Part shown: positions 7,433 to 13,759 of the stretch, piece by piece
How the letters are laid out: each line of letters begins with the position of its first letter
Position numbering within the stretch: position 1 is the first letter of the stretch
Assembly: GCA_012274205.1 (NCBI GenBank)
Contig: JAAOZY010000076.1
Location: 1-15,094, forward strand
Length of the DNA stretch: 15,094 nt
Direction of reading: 5' to 3'
DNA from: Betaproteobacteria bacterium
GTDB taxonomy: Bacteria > Pseudomonadota > Gammaproteobacteria > Burkholderiales > SG8-39
Program-made: the position numbers and the translations under genes
Notes under the pieces: model-generated
Told to the model about the DNA's origin: nothing
The model's database searches: none
The model's input: the letters and a program-made list of their open reading frames with translations, nothing else

Positions 7433-8071
7433 GAACTGCTGCTGTTCTTCTGGGACCTGCTGGTCCACCTCGACCAGCACTTGGCCACCCTGCTGCAGCA
7501 GTATGGCCCCTGGGTCTATCTGCTCCTGTTCCTGATCGTGTTCTGCGAGACCGGCCTGGTGGTGACGCCGTTCCTGCCGGGGGATTCACTGCTGTTCGTG
7601 GCGGGCACGCTGTGGGCGGCGGCCGGCTTGAACGTGCATGCACTCGCCGCGCTGCTCATCGGCGCCGCCATCCTCGGGAACACCACCAACTACTGGATCG
7701 GGCGTTACATCGGACCGAAAGTGTTCCAGTGGGAGGATAGGCGCTGGTTCAACCGGCGCGCGCTCGAGCGCACGCACGAATTCTACGAACGCCACGGCGG
7801 CAAGACCATAATCATCACCCGCTTCGTGCCCATCATCCGCACCTTCGCGCCTTTTGTCGCCGGCGTGGGCAGCATGAGCCATGTGCGCTTTCAGCTGTTC
7901 AACATCGCCGGCGGCCTGCTGTGGGTGGCAAGCCTGCTCTACGCCGGGTTTTTTTTCGGGAACATCGGCTTCATCCGCGACAATCTGACGCTGGTGATAT
8001 TCGGCATCATCGGACTGTCGCTGGCGCCGATCGCGCTCGGCTACGCCAGGCACCGGCTGCAGCGCACCTGA
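7430..8071 (+). CDS. DedA family integral membrane protein
   Basis: A polytopic inner-membrane protein of the DedA/SNARE-associated family. Members are linked to membrane potential, antibiotic and alkaline tolerance, and recycling of undecaprenyl-phosphate across the membrane. The 213 residues include several hydrophobic segments (about 29-40, 52-82, 158-176, 186-204) and a re-entrant-type region. E40 in FCETG, D52 in FLPGDS, R131 in ITRFVP and R137 in PIIRTF correspond closely to the charged residues reported as essential in E. coli YqjA (E39, D51, R130, R136). That points to the YqjA/YghB-like branch and an intact transporter. It is a single-gene + strand unit between two - strand operons, with a structured 136-bp upstream region that may carry its regulation. 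It ends 27 bp before the convergent amiC stop. Confidence 0.93.
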   Translation: MELLLFFWDLLVHLDQHLATLLQQYGPWVYLLLFLIVFCETGLVVTPFLPGDSLLFVAGTLWAAAGLNVHALAALLIGAAILGNTTNYWIGRYIGPKVFQWEDRRWFNRRALERTHEFYERHGGKTIIITRFVPIIRTFAPFVAGVGSMSHVRFQLFNIAGGLLWVASLLYAGFFFGNIGFIRDNLTLVIFGIIGLSLAPIALGYARHRLQRT

Positions 8072-8077
8072 GCGATC

Positions 8078-8092
8078 GCCGCGGCGCGCGGC
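8078..8092. terminator. Possible bidirectional hairpin between dedA and amiC
   Basis: GCCGCG (8078-8083) and CGCGGC (8087-8092) pair perfectly around a 3-nt loop in the 27-bp gap between two convergent stop codons. The stem is all G-C, but neither side has a T run. Placement suggests transcription end or RNA stability; composition alone could produce it. Confidence 0.3.
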
Positions 8093-8098
8093 CTGCGT

Positions 8099-9541
8099 CT
8101 AGTTGGGTTTCTCGAGCACGGCCAGCGTGGATCTGGCCAAGGGCGGGTTCTTGGCGAAGTAGCGCTTGATACCCTTGAAGATCGCCTGCGCCATCGTCTC
8201 CTGGTAGGCCTCGTCGTTGAGTTTGTGCTCCTCGTCAGGGTTGCTGATGAAGGCGGTCTCGACCAGGATCGATGGAATGTCGGGCGCTTTGAGCACGGCG
8301 AATCCGGCCTGCTCGACATCGTCCTTGTGCAGCGCGTTGACCCCGCCGAGTTCGGTCAGCACCGCTTTGCCCAGCTTCAGGCTGTCGTTGATCTGCGCCG
8401 TCAGGCTGAGATCAGCCAGGGTCATCGCCAGATAGCGGTCCTTCACGTCGAGGTTGACCCCGCCGATCAGGTCGGCGTCGTTCTCGCGCTTGGCCAGCCA
8501 CTTCGCGGCGGTGCTGGTGGCGCCGCGCTCGGACAGCGCGAACACCGAGGAGCCGCGCGCGTGCGGCTTGACGAAGGCGTCGGCATGCACCGACACGAAC
8601 AGGTCGGCGTGCACCCGGCGCGCCTTTTGCACGCGCACCTGCAGCGGAATGAAATAGTCGCCGTCGCGGGTGAGCACGGCGCGCATGTTCGGCTCGGTGT
8701 CGATGATGGCCTTGAGCTTCCTCGCGATGGTGAGCGTCACGTTCTTCTCGCGGCTGCCGCGCCGGCCCCTGGCACCCGGGTCCTCGCCGCCGTGCCCCGC
8801 GTCGACGACGATGGTCACCAGGCGCGCGACCACCGGCTTGCTCTTGGCCGGCTCGGTCCTGGCTGCGGATTTGGCCTCGGGCGCGGCCGCGTCCGCCGCT
8901 GCTGGCGCAGCCGCTGCGCCGGCCGGCGCGTCCATCTCGGTCTTCACCTCCGGCTTTTGCAGCAGCGCCATCAGCGGATCGACCGGCACCAGCGGATACA
9001 CGTCGATCACCAGCCGGTAGCCGTAATCGCCTACCGGCTGCAGCATGAATATCTGCGGTTTCACTTCGGTCTTCAGGTCCAGCACCACGCGCGCCACGCC
9101 GGGCTTGTAGCGGCCGGCGCGCATTTGTCCGATGTAGGGGTCGGTGGGCAGAATCTTGCCGCTGATCTCGCGCTGCACGCTGTCGAAATCCACACCGTCC
9201 AGGTCGAGCACCAGGCGGTCCGGATTTTTCACCAGCAGCAGCTCATGCCGGATCGGCTGCGGCGACTCTATGGTGATGCGGGTGTAATCCGGCGCCGGCC
9301 AGACGCGCACCGCGGAAATGCGATCGGCTGCCGCAGCGCTGCCTGCGGCTGTCGCAAGCGCAAGCAGTGCGAGATTGGCGAGAAACCATTTCAGTGTCGC
9401 ACCAAGCGCAGCCGGGGCGGAACTGCGCGAGGGCAGGCATTCGCTCATTTTGCCGGCAGGCCTGTTGATTCGGGCAAGCGCGCGCTTGCCGCTACTGGCA
9501 GGAACGTTCAGGGCGGCAGTTGCGGCAATCGGTCTAGACAT
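8099..9541 (-). CDS. amiC: N-acetylmuramoyl-L-alanine amidase, AmiC/AmiB type
   Basis: A periplasmic zinc amidase that removes the stem peptide from muramic acid to split septal peptidoglycan. The frame from 9541 is 480 residues; an internal ATG at 9448 gives 449, with a more typical signal peptide (hydrophobic core about residues 51-71, likely cleavage after AAA and before DRIS). Neither start has a strong ribosome-binding site. Starting at 9541 would overlap the tsaE end by 34 bp. No twin-arginine motif is seen, so Sec export is expected. An AMIN domain covers about 73-185, followed by an Ala/Pro-rich linker (about 200-238). The Amidase_3 domain has zinc ligands H250 (DAGHGG), E265 (GSREKN) and H319 (SVHADA), and catalytic E429 (LVETAFISNPDEE). 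Activation by an EnvC/NlpD-type LytM protein is expected from the family. tsaE-amiC order is conserved in proteobacteria. Confidence 0.95.
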   Translation of the reverse strand: MSRPIAATAALNVPASSGKRALARINRPAGKMSECLPSRSSAPAALGATLKWFLANLALLALATAAGSAAAADRISAVRVWPAPDYTRITIESPQPIRHELLLVKNPDRLVLDLDGVDFDSVQREISGKILPTDPYIGQMRAGRYKPGVARVVLDLKTEVKPQIFMLQPVGDYGYRLVIDVYPLVPVDPLMALLQKPEVKTEMDAPAGAAAAPAAADAAAPEAKSAARTEPAKSKPVVARLVTIVVDAGHGGEDPGARGRRGSREKNVTLTIARKLKAIIDTEPNMRAVLTRDGDYFIPLQVRVQKARRVHADLFVSVHADAFVKPHARGSSVFALSERGATSTAAKWLAKRENDADLIGGVNLDVKDRYLAMTLADLSLTAQINDSLKLGKAVLTELGGVNALHKDDVEQAGFAVLKAPDIPSILVETAFISNPDEEHKLNDEAYQETMAQAIFKGIKRYFAKNPPLARSTLAVLEKPN

Positions 9542-9993
9542 GCTTGGCCACTTTCGGTTCCGGCGCCGATGCTCAGGTCACGCCCGTCGCCGGCGAACTC
9601 GAACGCGATGTCGAGATCGGCGGGAGGCAGCAGGCCCGCCGCCTTTTCCGGCCACTCGACCAGGCAGACGGAAGCGTCGTTGAAGTATTCGCTGAAGCCC
9701 GCATCACGCCACTCCTTCGGGTCCTTGAAGCGATAAAAATCAAAGTGGTACAAGTTTAACCTAGAAACCGGATAAAGTTCAACCAAGGTGTAAGTCGGGC
9801 TTTTTACCCGGCCGGCATAACCGAGGCCGCGCAGCAGGCCGCGCGCGAATGTGGTCTTGCCGCTGCCGAGGTCGCCATGCAGGTATAGGGACAGGCCCGG
9901 CGCGATCGCGCGCGCGAGCCGCACACCCAGCGCGAGCGTCGCGGCTTCGTCGGGCAAATGCATTCTGACTGCGCTGTGGTTATGATGAGCCAT
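9508..9993 (-). CDS. tsaE: tRNA threonylcarbamoyladenosine biosynthesis ATPase TsaE
   Basis: The ATPase partner of TsaB and TsaD in making t6A at position 37 of ANN-decoding tRNAs. From 9993 the product is 161 residues. It has Walker A GDLGSGKTT at 40-48, KSPTYTLVE (64-72), HFDFYR (83-88) and LVEWPE (111-116), all in the order seen in E. coli YjeE. The second ATG at 9963 gives 151 residues beginning MHLPDEAAT, which matches the family N-terminus (E. coli has 153). That start is quite possibly the true one, and the extra MAHHNHSAVR has no homology I recall. Neither start has a clear Shine-Dalgarno. With the upstream start, the ATG shares CATG with the divergent queG ATG. It is probably transcribed with amiC. 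nnr, the usual neighbour in enterobacteria, is absent. Confidence 0.95.
   Translation of the reverse strand: MAHHNHSAVRMHLPDEAATLALGVRLARAIAPGLSLYLHGDLGSGKTTFARGLLRGLGYAGRVKSPTYTLVELYPVSRLNLYHFDFYRFKDPKEWRDAGFSEYFNDASVCLVEWPEKAAGLLPPADLDIAFEFAGDGRDLSIGAGTESGQACLDRLPQLPP
9979..9986 (+). promoter_or_regulatory. Candidate overlapping divergent -10 boxes for queG and tsaE
   Basis: TATGAT (9981-9986) on the + strand lies 5 nt before the queG ATG. On the - strand CATAAC (9984-9979) lies 17 bp downstream of TTGCTG, a weak sigma70 pair that would start tsaE RNA just upstream of its second ATG (9963). The -35 match for queG is poor. These are pattern matches only. Confidence 0.25.
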
Positions 9994-11056
9994 GTCCGAA
10001 ACAGCAAGGAATTGCGATTACGCCGCGCTCGCTGCCGCAATCAAAGCATGGGGGCGCGAGCTCGGTTTCCAGTCGGTGGGCATCGCCGACACCGATCTCG
10101 GCGCCGCTGAGACCGGCCTCGCGCGCTGGCTCGCCGCCGCTTACCACGGCGAGATGGATTATATGGCAAGGCATGGTGCGAAACGCGCGCGTCCGGCAGA
10201 ACTGCGGCCCGGCACCGTACGCGTAATCAGCGCGCGCATGGACTACCTGCCGCCGGCGGCTGCGAGCTGGCCGGTGATCCGGGCAGGCGAAAAGGCCTAT
10301 ATCGCGCGCTACGCCACCGGACGCGACTACCACAAGCTGCTGCGCCGCCGGCTTGAGCAGCTGTGCCGGCGCATCGAGCGCAATACCGGCGCTTTCGGCT
10401 ACCGCGTGTATACCGACTCGGCGCCGGTGATGGAGGTGGAGCTGGCCGCCAAGAGCGGCCTGGGCTGGCGCGGCAAACACACGCTGCTGCTGTCGCGCGA
10501 TGCCGGCTCGTATTTTTTCCTCGGCGAGATCTACACCGATCTGCCGCTGCCGGTCGATGCCCCGGTCAGCGGGCACTGCGGCAGCTGCCGCAAATGCCTG
10601 GACATCTGCCCCACCGGCGCCATCGTCGCGCCCTACCGGCTCGATGCGAGGCGCTGCATTTCCTATCTCACCATCGAGTTGAAAGGTTCGATTCCGCTGG
10701 AGCTGCGCCCGCTGATCGGCAACCGCGTCTACGGCTGCGACGACTGCCAGCTTGCCTGCCCCTGGAATCGCTACGCCCGCACCAGCGACGAAGCCGATTT
10801 CCGCGTGCGCCACGGTCTGGACGACGTGCAACTGGCCGAGCTGTTTGCCTGGGACGAGAACGCATTCCGAGTGCGCATGGCGGGCAGCGCCATCCTGCGC
10901 ATCGGTTTTGAGCGCTGGTCGCGCAATCTCGCCGTGGGCCTGGGCAACGCGCCGAGCGGCGCCGCCGTCGTCGAAGCGCTGAAATCGCGCGCGCAGGATG
11001 CCTCGCCGCTGGTGCGCGAACACGTCGCCTGGGCCCTCGGGCGCCACGGCAACTGA
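9992..11056 (+). CDS. queG: Epoxyqueuosine reductase
   Basis: A cobalamin-dependent iron-sulfur enzyme that reduces epoxyqueuosine to queuosine at tRNA wobble position 34. The protein has 354 residues. The two [4Fe-4S] motifs are C196-x2-C199-x2-C202-x3-C206-P and the C249-x2-C252-x3-C256-P set, with C222 between them also conserved. DSAPVMEVELA places the proposed proton-donor Asp at D142. GLGWRGKHTLLLSRD and SYFFLGEIYTDLPL are strong QueG signatures, and the C-terminus has a HEAT-like helical tail (ASPLVREHVAWALG). The start is the ATG at 9992; no Shine-Dalgarno is visible, but TATGAT sits 5 nt upstream. It is divergent from tsaE, as in E. coli where queG (yjeS) stands opposite the yjeF-yjeE genes. 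An unknown gene follows after 31 bp, probably on the same transcript. Confidence 0.97.
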   Translation: MSETARNCDYAALAAAIKAWGRELGFQSVGIADTDLGAAETGLARWLAAAYHGEMDYMARHGAKRARPAELRPGTVRVISARMDYLPPAAASWPVIRAGEKAYIARYATGRDYHKLLRRRLEQLCRRIERNTGAFGYRVYTDSAPVMEVELAAKSGLGWRGKHTLLLSRDAGSYFFLGEIYTDLPLPVDAPVSGHCGSCRKCLDICPTGAIVAPYRLDARRCISYLTIELKGSIPLELRPLIGNRVYGCDDCQLACPWNRYARTSDEADFRVRHGLDDVQLAELFAWDENAFRVRMAGSAILRIGFERWSRNLAVGLGNAPSGAAVVEALKSRAQDASPLVREHVAWALGRHGN

Positions 11057-11087
11057 ACAATTGCACCAATAAGACAGACTTTCACGC

Positions 11088-11609
11088 ATGCGCCTGCACC
11101 AGCTCAAACTCGACTTCGTCCCCGAACACGACCGGCTGCTGCTGCGCCTGAGCACCGACAGCCGGCTCGAAGTGCGCCTGTGGCTGACGCGGCGCGCGCT
11201 GCGCCTGCTGTGGCCGCTGCTGCTGCAGATGCTGCGCGCCGCGCCCGAAGTCGCGCGGCAAGGCAATCCGCAGGCGCGCGACGCCCTCGTCGGCCTGCAG
11301 CACGAGCAGGCGCTGGTGCGCGCCAATTTTGCCGACGCTTTCGAGGAAGCGCCGCGGGAGATGCCGCTAGGCGCGGAACCGATCCTGGTAGTGCATATTC
11401 AGACGAACACCGACGAAAGCGGCAATCCGGTGCTGGCGCTGCTGCCGCAGCAGGGCCAGGGCATACACCTGACGCTGGACAACATCCTGCTGCACTCGCT
11501 GTGCAAACTGCTGCGCGACGCCGTGGCCAAGTCCGACTGGGACATGGTGCTGGAGCTGCCGGCGCTGGGATTGATATCTGATGCGGACGCGCCAAAAACC
11601 GTCAACTAA
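11088..11609 (+). CDS. Conserved-looking hypothetical protein, 173 aa
   Basis: I do not recognise a named family. The frame is credible because it fills the space between queG and the convergent yheS exactly, its codons follow the high-GC third-position pattern of the neighbours, and the long frames opposite it are rich in Arg/Ala/Pro and look like shadows. The protein is Leu/Arg-rich with no signal peptide and no clear transmembrane span. Residues about 18-45 (LLLRLSTDSRLEVRLWLTRR onward) could form a beta strand pair and an amphipathic helix. An acidic stretch (about 85-100) precedes ILVVHIQTN, and the C-terminal half (LTLDNILLHSLCKLLRDAV) looks helical. It has a single Cys. It lies 31 bp after queG with no obvious ribosome-binding site. 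Its TAA (11607-11609) overlaps the yheS TAG. Similar proteins in betaproteobacteria seem likely from memory, but I assign no function. Confidence 0.75.
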   Translation: MRLHQLKLDFVPEHDRLLLRLSTDSRLEVRLWLTRRALRLLWPLLLQMLRAAPEVARQGNPQARDALVGLQHEQALVRANFADAFEEAPREMPLGAEPILVVHIQTNTDESGNPVLALLPQQGQGIHLTLDNILLHSLCKLLRDAVAKSDWDMVLELPALGLISDADAPKTVN

Positions 11610-13489
11610 TCGCCCAGCGTCTCCAGCTCGGCCTGCACCGCCAGCCATTCTTCTTCGGCCTTGCCCAGCTCCGCGGCGAGCTTGCCTTCGCGCACGAGCT
11701 CGGCCTTGAACTTGTTCGCATCGGCGTAGCTTTCCGGGTCGGCCAGCCATTTGCCCAGCAGCGCGCGCTCGCGCTCCAGCCGCGCGATGCGCTCCTCCAG
11801 CTTGGCGATCCGGTTTTGCAGCGGACGCTTTTGCGCGTAGCGGCGGTTGCGCGCCTCGGCCTGCTCGCGCTTTTGTTGCTTGCGCGTCGCGCCCGCCGGC
11901 GCGGCTGCGCTGGCGCCCGCCTCGCGCTGGCGCAGCCAGTCGCGGTAGTCGTCCAGATCGCCATCGAAGGGATGCACCCCGCCTTCGGCCACCAGCCACA
12001 GACTGTCGGCCGTCGTGCGCAGCAGGTGGCGGTCGTGCGACACCAGCACGATCGCGCCCTCGTACTCCTGCAGGGCGAGCGTGAGCGCATGGCGCATTTC
12101 CAGGTCGAGGTGATTGGTCGGCTCGTCCAGCAGCAGCAAGTTGGGCCGCTGCCACACCAGCAGCGCCAGCGCGAGGCGCGCCTTCTCGCCGCCGGAAAAC
12201 GGCGCAATCGGTTCGAGCGCCATGTTGCCGCGAAAATCGAAGCCGCCGAGGAAATCGCGCAGTTCCTGTTCGCGCGTGCGCGAGTCCAGGCGCAGCATGT
12301 GCTGCAGTGGCGATTCGTCCAGCCGCAGCACTTCTATCTGATGCTGGGCGAAATAGCCGACGGCGAGGCCCTTGCCCTCCTGGCGCGTGCCCGCAAGCGG
12401 CGGGAGTTCGCCAGCGAGCAGCTTGATCAGCGTCGACTTGCCCGCGCCGTTGCGCCCGAGCAGCCCGATGCGCGCGCCCGCCGCGATGTTGAGCCGAACG
12501 CCGGACAGAACTGCGCGTCCGTCATAGCCGGCAGCTGCATCGTCGAGCACCAGCAGGGGATCAGGACCGGCCAGCGGCTCGCGCATGCGGAAATCGAACG
12601 GCGTATCCACGTGCGCCGGTGAAATGATCTCCATGCGCGCCAGGGCCTTCAGCCGGCTCTGCGCCTGGCGCGCCTTGGTCGCCTTGGCGCGAAAGCGCTC
12701 GACGTAGGAGTGCAGATGCGCGATTTCGCGCTGCTGCTTCTGGAACGCCGCCTGCTGCTGCGCCAGCTGCATCGCACGCTGCTCCTCGAATGCCGAGTAG
12801 TTGCCGGTGTAGAGCTTGACGCGGCGCTGCTCGATCGCGAGCACATGGCCGACGGTGCCATCGAGGAAGTCCCGGTCGTGCGATATTGCGAGCAAAGTGC
12901 CCGCATAGTCGCGCAGCCATTGTTCGAGCCAGATCACCGCATCGAGATCGAGGTGGTTGGTGGGTTCGTCCAGCAGCAGCAGGTCCGAGCGGCACATGAG
13001 CGCGCGCGCCAGCTTCAGGCGCATGCGCCATCCGCCGGAGAATGCGTCCACCGCCTGCTCCTGCTCACCCGCGTCGAAGCCCAGCCCGTGCATCAGGCTG
13101 GCGGCGCGACTGCGCGCGGCATAGCCGCCGGCATGCTCGTACGCTTCGTACAGCCCCGCGAGCGCCTCGCCGTCATCGTGTTCGTGCGCACGGGCGAGTC
13201 TTTGTTCCAGCGCGCGCAGCGGCGCATCGCCGTCGATGACATACTCGATCGCGGCTTGCGCGCCGGCGGGAATATCCTGCGCCACGTGGGCGACAGTCAG
13301 GCGCCCGGGCAGTTCCAGATCGCCCGCTTCCTGGTGCAATTCGCCCAGCAGCAATGCGAACAGGCTGGACTTGCCGCAGCCGTTCGCGCCGACCACGCCG
13401 ATCTTCTGCCCCGCGTGCAAAGTCAGGTCGACGCCTTCGAGCAGCAGCTTGCTGCCGCGCGCGAGCGTAAGTTGGCGTAGGGTGATCAC
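11606..13489 (-). CDS. yheS: ABC-F family ATPase, YheS type
   Basis: A soluble protein with two ABC ATPase domains and no membrane part. ABC-F members bind the ribosomal E site and relieve stalled or non-productive translation states. It is 627 residues (E. coli YheS has 637). Domain 1 has Walker A GANGCGKS (34-41), signature FSGGWRMRL (150-158) and Walker B with E175 in LLLLDEPTNHLD. The linker (about 235-300) is the Gln-rich helical P-site tRNA-interaction arm ending SRLKALARMEIISPAHVD, closely resembling YheS. Domain 2 has GRNGAGKS (345-352), FSGGEKARL and E456. A charged coiled-coil tail (about 535-625) ends the protein. The start is GTG (13489), which gives the family N-terminus MITLRQL; the upstream sequence is pyrimidine-rich with no Shine-Dalgarno. 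It follows the Trm112-like gene after 87 bp and may belong to the exbD-lpxK transcript. Confidence 0.95.
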   Translation of the reverse strand: MITLRQLTLARGSKLLLEGVDLTLHAGQKIGVVGANGCGKSSLFALLLGELHQEAGDLELPGRLTVAHVAQDIPAGAQAAIEYVIDGDAPLRALEQRLARAHEHDDGEALAGLYEAYEHAGGYAARSRAASLMHGLGFDAGEQEQAVDAFSGGWRMRLKLARALMCRSDLLLLDEPTNHLDLDAVIWLEQWLRDYAGTLLAISHDRDFLDGTVGHVLAIEQRRVKLYTGNYSAFEEQRAMQLAQQQAAFQKQQREIAHLHSYVERFRAKATKARQAQSRLKALARMEIISPAHVDTPFDFRMREPLAGPDPLLVLDDAAAGYDGRAVLSGVRLNIAAGARIGLLGRNGAGKSTLIKLLAGELPPLAGTRQEGKGLAVGYFAQHQIEVLRLDESPLQHMLRLDSRTREQELRDFLGGFDFRGNMALEPIAPFSGGEKARLALALLVWQRPNLLLLDEPTNHLDLEMRHALTLALQEYEGAIVLVSHDRHLLRTTADSLWLVAEGGVHPFDGDLDDYRDWLRQREAGASAAAPAGATRKQQKREQAEARNRRYAQKRPLQNRIAKLEERIARLERERALLGKWLADPESYADANKFKAELVREGKLAAELGKAEEEWLAVQAELETLGD

Positions 13490-13522
13490 GTGGGAGCGGA
13501 AAAGGCGACGCGCCTGGCCGGT

Positions 13523-13538
13523 GCGGCGCCGGCGCCGC
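13523..13538. repeat. Perfect 16-bp GC palindrome upstream of yheS
   Basis: GCGGCGCCGGCGCCGC is its own reverse complement and lies in the 87-bp gap between the Trm112-like gene and yheS, 34 bp before the GTG start. It could be an operator or cruciform, or a chance product of high GC. As RNA it can only fold with a minimal loop, and no T run follows, so it is not a typical terminator. Confidence 0.4.
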
Positions 13539-13576
13539 GCGCGTTGGGCGCGGCTAGCACGCCGACAACGGCAGCA

Positions 13577-13759
13577 CTACTTGATTTCTTCAGCGGGATC
13601 GAGCTTGCGCGCCTCGTCTTCCAGCATTACCGGTATGCCGTCGCGGATACTGAACGCGAGCCGGTCGGCCTTGCACACGAGCTCCTGTTCGGCTTTGCGA
13701 TAGAGCAAGGGCCCCTTGCAGATCGGGCATACGAGGATATCAAGCAGTCTTGAGTCCAT
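13577..13759 (-). CDS. ycaR: Trm112-like small zinc-ribbon protein (YcaR/UPF0434)
   Basis: A 60-residue protein of the Trm112p-like family. Eukaryotic and archaeal members activate methyltransferases; the bacterial role is not well settled. It reads MDSRLLDILVCPICKG with a CPIC knuckle (C11, C14), a third Cys at 29, and the family signature RLAFSIRDGIPVML (33-46). The fourth zinc ligand of full zinc ribbons is missing, as in many bacterial members. Its ATG (13759) overlaps the end of lpxK by 20 bp, suggesting translational coupling. The lpxK-ycaR pairing is conserved in proteobacteria, where kdsB usually follows; here yheS follows instead. Confidence 0.93.
   Translation of the reverse strand: MDSRLLDILVCPICKGPLLYRKAEQELVCKADRLAFSIRDGIPVMLEDEARKLDPAEEIK

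Noticed and set aside
8225..9736. 503-codon + strand frame opposite amiC and tsaE
   Set aside because: An antisense shadow caused by high GC. Its His/Gln/Arg-rich translation lacks motifs, whereas the - strand carries complete amidase and TsaE catalytic motifs.
9980..11326. 448-codon - strand frame opposite queG and the 173-aa gene
   Set aside because: queG on the + strand has all iron-sulfur cysteines in register; the antisense frame is compositionally biased with no recognisable domain.
13490..13753. 87-codon + strand frame in the ycaR-yheS gap
   Set aside because: It mostly mirrors the Trm112-like gene. The - strand product has the CPIC and DGIPVML motifs.
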